Shown here: piece by piece, positions 15,166-22,994 of the stretch
Position numbering within the stretch: position 1 is the first letter of the stretch
Layout of the letters: every line of letters begins with the position of its first letter
IMG/VR virus record: IMGVR_UViG_3300009441_000022
Location: 1-31,222 of that record
DNA: 31,222 bases
Source: a virus
Strand: one strand, 5' to 3'
Position numbers and translations under genes: made by a program
The notes under the pieces: generated by a model
What the model was told of the DNA's origin: nothing
The model's input: only the letters and a program-made list of their open reading frames with translations
Database searches by the model: none

Positions 15166-18100
15166 TTATGCTGTTCTCTGGTATAGGGTATACGTTTTAA
15201 TTACGGAACTACCCGAATCAATTGTTGTTCCTACATAATTACCAACATAATCTCCTGTAAACTCTGCAACAAAGTTACCAGTGTAATCACCTGTGAAGGT
15301 AGTAACACTTGTTCTTGTTCTACTATATGCACTTGAACGTACTACAACGCAAGTCCTTGTGAATACCGCAGTAGAGTTCCTTGTGGAGTCAACTGTGGAA
15401 TTCCTTGTGTATGCAGAACTTCTTGTTCTCTGATAGTTTGCACTATATAGAGAAGTTCTTGTTCTACTATATGCAGCACTATAGGTAGACACCCTTGTTC
15501 TTTGGTAATCCGCAGTAAAACTTCTACTGTAGTTACCAGTGTATTCACCGACAAAGTTACCCGCAAAATCAGCAACACTATTTCTTGTGTAGTCTGCACT
15601 AAATGCTCTTGCATAGTTACCAGTGTAATCACCCGCAAAGTCACCTAAGAATGTTGCAACACTATTTCTTAAATAATTCGCAGTAAATTCTCTAGCATAG
15701 TTACCAGTATAGTCACCCAAGAAGTCTCCCACAAAGGTATTTGTACTATTTCTAGTGTATGCGGCAGAGAAGTTTCTAGCATAGTTACCAGTGTAGTTAC
15801 CCGCAAAATCTCCTGCATAATCAGTTGCACGGGTTCTCTGATAATCTGCTTGGTAATTACGAGCATAGTTTCCTACATAGTTACCCGCAAAGTCACCAAC
15901 ATAATCACCAACATAATCAGTAGCACGGGTTCTTTGATAGTTCGCACTATAATTACGTGCATAGTTTCCTGTATAATCTCCTAAGAAATCACCAACAAAG
16001 TTACCTGTGGAATCAGTTACACGGGTTCGGGCATAGGCGGCACTAAAGTTTCTAGCGTAGTTTGCAGTAAAGTTTCTTGCGTAATTACCTACAAAGTCAC
16101 CCGTGTATGTAGTAATACGAGTTCTATTAGAATCTCTAGTAGATGTTCGTTGATAGTTTGCACTAAAGTTTCTTGCATAATTCTGACTATAGTCGGTAAT
16201 ACGAGTTCTATTAGAATCTCTAGTAGATGTTCTCTGGTAGTTTGCACTAAAGTTTCTAGCATAGTTACCTGTATAGTCACCTAAGAAGTTACCAACATAG
16301 TCTCCAAGATAGTTACCAAGATAATTACGAGCATAGTTACCAGTGTAATCTCCTAAGAAGTTACCAACATAGTCTCCAAGATAGTTACCAAGATAGTTTC
16401 TAGCATAGTTTGCAGTAAACGCTCTTGCGTAGTTGGTCGCACGAGTTCTCGCATATGCAGTTGCTCTTGTTCTACTATATGCAGTTGCTCTTGTTCTTGC
16501 GTAGTTACCTACAAAGTTACCAGTGTAGTTACCTACAAAGTTACCAGTGTAGTTATAAGCGTCACCACTTTTACCACCACCCGCATAGTTAGTAGCACGT
16601 GTTCTTGCGTATGCAGTAGCACGAGTCCTTGCATAGTTACCTACAAAGTTACCAGTATAGTTACCCGCAAAGTTACCTGTATAGTTTCCTACATAGTTAC
16701 CAAGATAGTTTCTAGCGTAGTTACCTAAGAAGTTTCTAGCATAGTTAGTTGCACGGGTTCTCTGGTAGTTAGTAGCACGGGTTCTCTGGTAGTTTGCACT
16801 AAATGCTCTTGCATAGTTGGTTGCACGAGTTCTTTGGTAGTTAGTTGCACGGGTTCTTTGGTAGTTTGCACTATAAGCACGTGCATAGTTACCTGTGTAG
16901 TCACCTAAGAAGTTTCCTGCAAAGTCTCCTGCATAATCACCAACATAGTTACCAAGATAATTACGTGCATAGTTACCTGTATAGTCACCTAAGAAATTCC
17001 CTGCATAGTCGCCCGCAAAATCTCCTACGTAATCAGTAATACGTGTTCGGGTGTATGCTCTTGCGTAGTTACCAAGATAATTACGAGCATAGTTACCAGT
17101 ATAATTACCTTCGTAGTTACCTGTAAAGACCTGTGTGTAATCAGTTGAACGGGTTCTCTGATAGTTTGCACTAAAGTTTCTGGCATAGTTACCAGTGTAA
17201 TCTCCTAAGAAATTACCTGTATATGTTCCCGCTGAGTTAGTGATACGAGTTCTTTGGTAGTCTGCTTCGAAGTTTCTAGCGTAGTTACCTGTGTAATCAC
17301 CTAAGAAGTTACCTGTAAATGTCGTGACTCTATTTCTTGTATAATCCGCTTCATAGTTACGAGCATAGTTACCAGTATAATCACCAGTAAAATCTCCAAG
17401 GAAGTTAGTAACACGAGTTCTCTGATAATTTGCACTATAGTTTCTTGTATAGTTACCTGTATAATTACCAGTAAAATCACCTACAAATTCCGCAGTACTG
17501 TTTCTGGTATATGCAGCACTATAGTTTCTTGAATAGTTTCCGACATAGTTACCAGTGAAATCACCAGTGTATGTTGTTACTCTTGTTCTTGAATAGACAG
17601 CAGAATATGCACGTGCATAGTTACCTATGTAGTTTCCAAGGAAGTTTCTAGAATAATTACCAGTATAGTTACCTTCAAAGTTTCTGGAGTAATTACCTAC
17701 GTAATCTCCGATAAAACTTCTAGAATAATTACCTACAAAGTCACCAACAAAGTTACCTGTGAAGTCTCCAGTATATTCACCCAGAAAGTTACCTGTAAAG
17801 TTTCGTTGATAGTTACCAGTATAATCAACACTTCTAGAGAAATCTGCGGTACGGTTTCTAGTAGAATCTGTTGTACTAACCCTTTGATAGTTTGCACTAT
17901 AATCAGTGTTTACTAGATTAAAACGAGTATCAGTTGCAGTACCACGAGTTGACCAAGTTCCTGTATCTGTTGGAGCACCTTGAACATTACTTCTTAATTG
18001 GTATGTTCCAACTCCATTCGAACCATTTGTTATTCTGGATTGAACTCTTGAACCGAAAGAATATTTAATTTCCGCATCGGTCATTTCTTTCAGACCTTGG

Positions 18101-18717
18101 AAAGAACCAGTCATCCCGCTCGCTCTTTTAATTGTAACGGGTCTGATTGCAGTAGGTGAAGACATAGAAGACTTCACATAAAGGTTATAAACTGTTCCTG
18201 AAGCGCCTGTTTGTAATCTATCAGAAAATACCCCTGCTTTATAAGTAGAGTATGTTCCATTTGGTGAAGAAGACCCAAGACGATAAGTGCCAGGATATTC
18301 GGATGTCGCAATACGACTTACCAAACGGTCTGTAAGTGTGTCTACTTCTGAGGAATCAAGTTCATGAATCTCATCAGTTCCACTATTATTATTATATTCA
18401 ATAGGATATCGGAATGCATCGGAATCGCCTGCGAAATCGGCAACTCCTTCCCTTTGATATAAAGAAGTTGTTGTTTGTACAACAGGAACATTACCACCAG
18501 AAAATCCGTGTGTTCCGACAGCATCATTAAATGTGGTGTCGGTATATGTTCCAATTAAAGTATTATTGGTTGAGGATGCGGTAAGTGTTCCTACTGCACT
18601 CGAATCCAACGCAGACAAATGCAACCCTGCTTGATATGCAAGGTAGTTTTCCTCTACGGTGGTTATCTCCTTGAGGTCACCATTCGTACCTTCAAGTTTT
18701 AGTGTTGTAGTTCCCAT
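15166..18717 (-). CDS. Tetrapeptide-repeat fibre-like protein, large paralog (1183 aa)
   Basis: This is a probable fibre or extended virion appendage. Residues 1 to about 273 form a non-repetitive N-terminal domain shared with the next gene upstream (EENYLAYQAG, YPGTYRLGSSSPNGTYSTYK, KRASGMTGSFQG, RGTATDTRF). Residues about 274-1165 are an almost uninterrupted four-residue repeat: aromatic (Y/F), a small or variable residue, G/R/A, then N/D/T, as in YTGN-YARN-YLGN-YVGD. A recurrent variant alternates YQRT and RATN. Over 200 units follow one another, with almost no Lys, Pro, His or Trp. The protein closes with KTYTLYQRTA, shared with the paralog. I know no named domain for this repeat. A repetitive beta-structured shaft is a reasonable guess. 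AGGTTG precedes the start. Confidence 0.8.
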   Translation of the reverse strand: MGTTTLKLEGTNGDLKEITTVEENYLAYQAGLHLSALDSSAVGTLTASSTNNTLIGTYTDTTFNDAVGTHGFSGGNVPVVQTTTSLYQREGVADFAGDSDAFRYPIEYNNNSGTDEIHELDSSEVDTLTDRLVSRIATSEYPGTYRLGSSSPNGTYSTYKAGVFSDRLQTGASGTVYNLYVKSSMSSPTAIRPVTIKRASGMTGSFQGLKEMTDAEIKYSFGSRVQSRITNGSNGVGTYQLRSNVQGAPTDTGTWSTRGTATDTRFNLVNTDYSANYQRVSTTDSTRNRTADFSRSVDYTGNYQRNFTGNFLGEYTGDFTGNFVGDFVGNYSRSFIGDYVGNYSRNFEGNYTGNYSRNFLGNYIGNYARAYSAVYSRTRVTTYTGDFTGNYVGNYSRNYSAAYTRNSTAEFVGDFTGNYTGNYTRNYSANYQRTRVTNFLGDFTGDYTGNYARNYEADYTRNRVTTFTGNFLGDYTGNYARNFEADYQRTRITNSAGTYTGNFLGDYTGNYARNFSANYQRTRSTDYTQVFTGNYEGNYTGNYARNYLGNYARAYTRTRITDYVGDFAGDYAGNFLGDYTGNYARNYLGNYVGDYAGDFAGNFLGDYTGNYARAYSANYQRTRATNYQRTRATNYARAFSANYQRTRATNYQRTRATNYARNFLGNYARNYLGNYVGNYTGNFAGNYTGNFVGNYARTRATAYARTRATNYAGGGKSGDAYNYTGNFVGNYTGNFVGNYARTRATAYSRTRATAYARTRATNYARAFTANYARNYLGNYLGDYVGNFLGDYTGNYARNYLGNYLGDYVGNFLGDYTGNYARNFSANYQRTSTRDSNRTRITDYSQNYARNFSANYQRTSTRDSNRTRITTYTGDFVGNYARNFTANYARNFSAAYARTRVTDSTGNFVGDFLGDYTGNYARNYSANYQRTRATDYVGDYVGDFAGNYVGNYARNYQADYQRTRATDYAGDFAGNYTGNYARNFSAAYTRNSTNTFVGDFLGDYTGNYAREFTANYLRNSVATFLGDFAGDYTGNYARAFSADYTRNSVADFAGNFVGEYTGNYSRSFTADYQRTRVSTYSAAYSRTRTSLYSANYQRTRSSAYTRNSTVDSTRNSTAVFTRTCVVVRSSAYSRTRTSVTTFTGDYTGNFVAEFTGDYVGNYVGTTIDSGSSVIKTYTLYQRTA
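16112..16279 (-). repeat. 84-bp tandem duplication within the tetrapeptide array
   Basis: Two adjacent 84-bp copies (7 x 12) encode TSTRDSNRTRIT-type peptide twice. They share about 35 identical bases at the left end of each copy and more with few mismatches, so the duplication looks recent. Confidence 0.75.
16279..16396 (-). repeat. Direct repeat with 72-bp period within the tetrapeptide array
   Basis: A block of about 44 bases encoding YLGNYLGDYVGNFLGD is repeated almost exactly 72 bp (6 x 12) away, again in frame. Confidence 0.75.
16501..16548 (-). repeat. Perfect 24-bp tandem repeat within the tetrapeptide array
   Basis: Two identical adjacent 24-bp units (2 x 12), encoding YTGNFVGN twice. 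This is the cleanest tandem copy in the array. Confidence 0.85.
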
Positions 18718-18727
18718 ATCAACCTAT

Positions 18728-21277
18728 TTATGCTGTTCTTACGTAGAGAGTATAAGTCTCGATATTTTCTGGATTTGACGTAATTGTGGCACCCGCATAA
18801 TTACCAAGGAAGTTTCTAAGGAAATTACCGAGGAAGTTTCTTTGATAATCGCCCGTGTAGTTTCCAACAAAGTTCCTTTGATAATTGCCCTCATAGGGGA
18901 TACTAAAGGTTCTTGAGAAATTACCTATGAAATTACCAACATATTCTCTAACATATGCGTCACCACCACTATAGTTTGAACTTCTGGTAGACATATAGTT
19001 TCTTGAGAAATTTCCTTCAAAACTTCTTTGATAATCTCCCTCAAAACTTCTACTGTAATCTCCTAAGAAATCACCCGCAAAATCTCCTGTATAGTCTCCT
19101 GCATAGGAAGCTTGAGAGTTGGCAGTACTATTACGTGTAAATCCACGTGAATAGTTTCTTGCATATCCACCTAAATATTGTGCTGCATAGTTACCAGTAT
19201 AGTATGTAGCAAATCTACGTCTTAATCTGTAATAATATGTGTTTTGACCACCAGTTGAAGTTTCGTTGTAAACAAACGAACCTCTTTCATATTCATAGTT
19301 ACCGATTATTACACCCGTTACATTAGCTATTCGGGATTCAAACCCATCCCAACCATTACTAATAAAGTCATGGTAAGACGGAATAGCTGTAGTAAGATTA
19401 TAACTTGTTATTAAGTCATAGTCTGATTGAGGAAAGTGTTGACTAATATTTTCTGAATCAGGTGTGCCAGGCGTTGGCCCCCACTGTTTATTTGCATCGT
19501 TGTTACTGCCAGCAGAGAAAAATACAAAGAAAGCCCCACCATTGAGATTAACAGTAGTACCCTGATATGATACTCGCCAATAATCATCTGTGCTCGAACC
19601 GTTCTTTTGATAATAATAACCAGACCAACCATATGCATAGTTTTGTCTTTGTCTAGTATAATAACTTGTACCTACAAAATTACCTGTAAAGTTCTCCAAG
19701 GTGCCCTGCTTTGCGGTGCCTCTTTGGAAATCGGTCTGGTAACCAGTGGTGACTACCCGTAGTCTATCGTAATTTCTAGCAAAGTTTCTAGAATAATTAC
19801 CCTGAAAGTCACCTGTAAAATCTTGATAAGAAGTTCTATTGGAGTCTCTTGTATAATCTTGATAAGAAGTTCTTTGGTAGTTAGTATAAGAAGTTCTTTG
19901 GTAGTTTGAGTCTCTTGTTCTCTCGAAATCTCTAGAGAAGTTACCCTCAAAGTCTCTGGAATAATTCGCAGCATTAATTTCTTCGCTGTCTCTTGTACTA
20001 GTACGATTGTATGTACCAGTGAAATTACCTAAAAAAGCTTGACTTCTAGAATACACACCAATAAAGTCTGTTGTTGAATTACCAGTGAAATCCGACACAA
20101 CAATACTATTAACGGTCTTATTACCATAATCACCTAAGAATGTACTCAATCTTTGGTAAACTGCACTAAACTCACCCGTGAAATTACCAGTGTAATCTGC
20201 TTGAGTTTGTCTTAGTTTTGAGTATGTTCTTTCTGTACTGCCAGTGAAATCACCAGTAAAATTACCAAGGAAACCAGATGCCGCATAGGTTTCAGTTCTA
20301 ACATGGATTGCTGTGGTCGTATAAGTACTTGTTCGAGGGCCAGACTCACTGGTGCCTATGTAGGTCGAAGACCTAACTCTCTGATATGCAAGACTATAAT
20401 TTGAATTTCTTAATTTTATATATGTTGATTGACGACTTCTGGTATAGTTTTGGTCAGCGACAACCTGTCTAGTATCTGTCGCAGTTCCCTTTGCAGCCCA
20501 TGTTCCAGATAAACCTTGACCCGTTGGTGTTGTACCAGAAGGGTATAGTTTATATGTTCCAACCTCATTCGAACTTATACCTGCCGCAATCTTATTTCTA
20601 ACATAATCAGCAAAAGTTTCTCTGACTTGTTGGTCGGTCATCAACTGAAAACCTTGATATGTTCCTGTAGACCCAGCAGCACGTTTTATAGAAAACGGTA
20701 ATACCTTAGTTGGTGCATTATCATTTGTTTTTCTGTAAATGTTAAACGATATATCTGTACCATCTGTTCTAGTGTCACTTGCAATACCACTAAGATAAGT
20801 GCTGTAAGTACCCGAAGGAGTACTAGAACCAAGACGGAATGTGCTAGGATAGTCAGATACAAAAATACGATTACGTATTCTAGTGACTAAAGAGTCCATA
20901 TCTGAGTCATTCATTTCACGAATAAGTCTTTGACCATCACTGTCTCTCTGCATTATAGGAAGACGAAAATTAGTATAAGCTCTTGTTGTTGCATTATCAA
21001 TACTTCCCGCTGCTTGAAGCAGAGAAGATGTAGTTGTTGTAATAGTTTGAAGTCCACTCCCAGTAGAGTGACCAACCGATTGGTCGTACTTAGTATCTGT
21101 TATTGACCCAATATTAGTGGTAACACCAGATTCAGTAGTTGTTAATGTGCCAGGCGTACCCGCACCAAAACCCGCCATGTGTTGACCAGTTAGGAATGCT
21201 AAATAATTCTCTTCGGATGAAGAGAACTCAGCTAATTCAGCACCATCACTGTCTTTTAGCTTTAATGGAACAGTCAT
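18728..21277 (-). CDS. Tetrapeptide-repeat fibre-like protein, small paralog (849 aa)
   Basis: This is a paralog of the following gene, with the same architecture. Residues 1 to about 275 are the shared N-terminal domain (EENYLAFLTGQH, YPSTFRLGSSTPSGTYSTYL, KRAAGSTGTYQGF, KGTATDTRQ). Residues about 278-536 are a less regular tetrapeptide array (FTGN, FERT, YQRT, YSRN units). Residues about 538-692 are a non-repeat island rich in Tyr, Gly and Asn with NGGAFFVFFSAG and SNGWDGFESRIANVTG. The tetrapeptide repeat then resumes to about residue 828, and the end ETYTLYVRTA matches the paralog. The island may be an inserted globular, possibly receptor-binding, domain. The GGAGAG ribosome binding site supports the start. 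It lies 11 bp after the NELD-repeat protein and 10 bp before its paralog, so all three are probably one transcript. Confidence 0.8.
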   Translation of the reverse strand: MTVPLKLKDSDGAELAEFSSSEENYLAFLTGQHMAGFGAGTPGTLTTTESGVTTNIGSITDTKYDQSVGHSTGSGLQTITTTTSSLLQAAGSIDNATTRAYTNFRLPIMQRDSDGQRLIREMNDSDMDSLVTRIRNRIFVSDYPSTFRLGSSTPSGTYSTYLSGIASDTRTDGTDISFNIYRKTNDNAPTKVLPFSIKRAAGSTGTYQGFQLMTDQQVRETFADYVRNKIAAGISSNEVGTYKLYPSGTTPTGQGLSGTWAAKGTATDTRQVVADQNYTRSRQSTYIKLRNSNYSLAYQRVRSSTYIGTSESGPRTSTYTTTAIHVRTETYAASGFLGNFTGDFTGSTERTYSKLRQTQADYTGNFTGEFSAVYQRLSTFLGDYGNKTVNSIVVSDFTGNSTTDFIGVYSRSQAFLGNFTGTYNRTSTRDSEEINAANYSRDFEGNFSRDFERTRDSNYQRTSYTNYQRTSYQDYTRDSNRTSYQDFTGDFQGNYSRNFARNYDRLRVVTTGYQTDFQRGTAKQGTLENFTGNFVGTSYYTRQRQNYAYGWSGYYYQKNGSSTDDYWRVSYQGTTVNLNGGAFFVFFSAGSNNDANKQWGPTPGTPDSENISQHFPQSDYDLITSYNLTTAIPSYHDFISNGWDGFESRIANVTGVIIGNYEYERGSFVYNETSTGGQNTYYYRLRRRFATYYTGNYAAQYLGGYARNYSRGFTRNSTANSQASYAGDYTGDFAGDFLGDYSRSFEGDYQRSFEGNFSRNYMSTRSSNYSGGDAYVREYVGNFIGNFSRTFSIPYEGNYQRNFVGNYTGDYQRNFLGNFLRNFLGNYAGATITSNPENIETYTLYVRTA
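18794..19204 (-). repeat. Tetrapeptide array, distal block of the small paralog
   Basis: About 137 codons of Y/F-x-G/R-N/D units (YTGN, YARN, FEGD, YQRN, FLGN) follow the non-repeat island, with short interruptions such as SGGDAYVREYVG. Boundaries are approximate. Confidence 0.75.
19670..20446 (-). repeat. Tetrapeptide array, proximal block of the small paralog
   Basis: About 259 codons of the same four-residue repeat, less regular than in the large paralog and interspersed with non-repeat segments (for example around TTTAIHVRTETYAAS and NKTVNSIVVSD). Boundaries are approximate. Confidence 0.65.
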
Positions 21278-21288
21278 GTTCTCTCCGA

Positions 21289-22788
21289 TTAATTAAGTTG
21301 TACGCCATTCTCATTAAATATTAATGGGATATCGCCTCTCAGTGCATTTATAGCATTCACTATACTGTCATCTTCTGTTCCTGTGAAAGCAGCGTGTAGA
21401 TTTGATAATGAACCGATTCTAGAATCAACCTCAGCACCAGAAGCATCAAGTCCAGTTACTCTTGCAGCAACTTCGTTGATAGCGGATACTAAGTTATTAT
21501 GACCCGCAGCAGGAACATCTGTAGCATTTAAACCAACTAAATTACCTATAGCACTGTCAAGTACATGTAGTCCAAGTCCTACATTATTAAAGGTAACGTT
21601 ACCTTGTCGAACAAGATTACCATTGGCACCGCTATCTGTTAATGCTTGACCAAGTGTGGTGTGCAGTTCATTGATTGCACCAGTATGAGTATTTGCACTA
21701 GTATCTAATGCGGCACTTCCTAGTTCTGTATGTAATTGAACCAAGGCACCAGTAATATGATTATTACTTGAGGCAATACTATTAATATTACTACTACCAA
21801 TTTCAGTATGAATACCATCAACTTCGCCATGAAGTTCGTGGATTGCACCTGTTATAGTAGTTTTGACCGTTCCCAAGGCACTATCGCCTTGTAGTGCATC
21901 AAGTTCATTTACTGCATCTGATAATGTAGTTGCAGTAGTTGTTAATGATTGAGTGGGTTCAACCTTTGTGTTAAGTGTATCAATCTCTACTTCTAGTTCT
22001 GCAATCGCACCTGTTATAGTAGTTTTGGCCGTTCCCATTGCAGAGTCACCAAGTTCTGCATCGTGTTCTGCAATTGCACCTGTAACGGTAGATGCACTTG
22101 TTCCCATTACAACATTACCTTGCAATGCATCAAGTTCGTTTACCGCACCTACTAAATCATTACTACTAGTACTAATAGTGTAATTTGCTGTAGTACCACG
22201 GATTGCAGTTTCTAGTTCATTGACTGCATTAACAACAGATGTTTTATTTATTGTTCCCAGAGATTCCCTTGCACCCAAATCACTATCTAACTCGTTGACC
22301 GCACCTGTAAGAGTTTTCGCATCAGTGGTCAGAGTAGTATGAGGTCTTGCACCGATATCGGAGTCAAGTTCAGCGATACCAGTAACTAAGTTAGTCGCAG
22401 TGGTTGATAGGATAGCTGAAACCAGTCCGTTATCAGTTCCACGAATAGCAACTTCTAGTTCATTAATACCATCAACAACTGCTTTTGCGTTTGTTGTTAG
22501 GTCTGCCTTAGCGTTACCACCACCAACACCATGTAAATCACTATCAAGTTCATGTAGTGCAGATACGATGTTATTGGCAGTAAAGTCTGCAAGGTCTGTA
22601 GCAACTAGGTTATTGGAAGCACCACGAATACCTAGTTCCAGTTCGTTAATAGCTGCAACGGCACTAGAATCTTGATTCGTATTTAATCGACCAGTTGCAC
22701 CTAAGTCTAATGAGACTGTGTTGGTATTAGTAACCAACGTAGTGAACGTATCATTAATCGTTGTAATTGTCGGTAGTGTTGTAGCCAT
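21289..22788 (-). CDS. NELD-repeat fibre-like structural protein (499 aa)
   Basis: This is a repetitive, probably trimeric fibre or appendage protein. About 15 units, mostly 22-40 residues apart, each carry an A-[IV]-x-E-L-[DE]-x-x-[IL]-G core. Examples are AINELELGIRG, ALHELDSDLHG, AVNELDSDLGA, AVNELDALQGN and AIAEHDAELGD. Each core is preceded by a Thr/Ala-rich segment such as LTTDAKTLTG. The regular short helix-plus-loop pattern resembles repeat structural proteins of marine T4-like phages, though I cannot name a family. The start forms a TAATG overlap with the 68-aa gene. An internal late promoter box upstream could boost this gene and the two tetrapeptide-repeat genes after it. Confidence 0.75.
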   Translation of the reverse strand: MATTLPTITTINDTFTTLVTNTNTVSLDLGATGRLNTNQDSSAVAAINELELGIRGASNNLVATDLADFTANNIVSALHELDSDLHGVGGGNAKADLTTNAKAVVDGINELEVAIRGTDNGLVSAILSTTATNLVTGIAELDSDIGARPHTTLTTDAKTLTGAVNELDSDLGARESLGTINKTSVVNAVNELETAIRGTTANYTISTSSNDLVGAVNELDALQGNVVMGTSASTVTGAIAEHDAELGDSAMGTAKTTITGAIAELEVEIDTLNTKVEPTQSLTTTATTLSDAVNELDALQGDSALGTVKTTITGAIHELHGEVDGIHTEIGSSNINSIASSNNHITGALVQLHTELGSAALDTSANTHTGAINELHTTLGQALTDSGANGNLVRQGNVTFNNVGLGLHVLDSAIGNLVGLNATDVPAAGHNNLVSAINEVAARVTGLDASGAEVDSRIGSLSNLHAAFTGTEDDSIVNAINALRGDIPLIFNENGVQLN

Positions 22789-22994
22789 TACAGTTTCTCT
22801 ATTAGTTTGTTAAGGAGTTCTTTTACTTCACCGACTTCATGTTTTAATTCTAAAAACTCTTTTTCTTGGTCTCTTCTTCTCGCTTTTAATAAACGAGCTT
22901 TACTTATCTCATCTTTATTTATATTAATAATTGTACCCGTATTTGGACATCTTGCCAAATTTGAGTTTCCTTCTACGGGTATCAATTTATTCAT
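22788..22994 (-). CDS. Small coiled-coil protein (68 aa), unknown function
   Basis: I do not know the function. The protein begins MNKLIPVEGNSNLARCPNTG, followed by TIININKDE. It ends in a Lys/Glu/Leu helix (residues about 38-68) with heptad-like leucines in LELKHEVGEVKELLNKLIEK. Small proteins with this kind of start occur at a similar place in marine T4-like phages. Both borders are TAATG overlaps, and the start has no recognisable ribosome binding site, so its translation depends on ribosomes finishing the giant gene upstream. This suggests a fixed ratio to that protein, perhaps as a minor baseplate component or assembly factor. A consensus late promoter lies inside its coding sequence. 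Confidence 0.8.
   Translation of the reverse strand: MNKLIPVEGNSNLARCPNTGTIININKDEISKARLLKARRRDQEKEFLELKHEVGEVKELLNKLIEKL
22916..22923 (-). promoter_or_regulatory. Possible internal late promoter inside the 68-aa gene
   Basis: Perfect TATAAATA on the minus strand within the codons for the ININ stretch, 127 bases before the start of the NELD-repeat gene. It could launch a separate late transcript for the fibre genes downstream of the giant gene. A chance match in an AT-rich coding region is possible. Confidence 0.45.

Larger units (their letters stand above)
15225..17898 (-). repeat. 12-bp-period coding repeat (tetrapeptide array)
   Basis: About 2.7 kb with a strict 12-base period, each unit encoding one tetrapeptide such as YTGN or YARN. 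Units vary at synonymous and non-synonymous sites, but the phase is kept; even the interrupting YAGG-GKSG-DAYN stretch near 16555-16590 is three units long. Boundaries are approximate. Confidence 0.9.

Noticed and set aside
16089-16280. Out-of-frame open frames inside the tetrapeptide array (also near 15342-15866 and 16845-17039)
   Set aside because: A 12-base period keeps all frames free of stops over long distances, so these are by-products of the repeat.
16112-16548. Possible CRISPR-like direct repeats
   Set aside because: The repeats are coding, have a 12-bp period, are adjacent without unique spacers and continue the reading frame; no cas gene is present.
18725-18732. CATAAATA box before the 1183-aa gene
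   Set aside because: It overlaps the preceding stop codon and lies too close to the start codon to give a translatable leader.
21345-21352. TATAAATG box 67 bases before the 849-aa gene
   Set aside because: One mismatch from the late consensus and inside coding sequence; the spacing is acceptable but the evidence is too weak to call a promoter.
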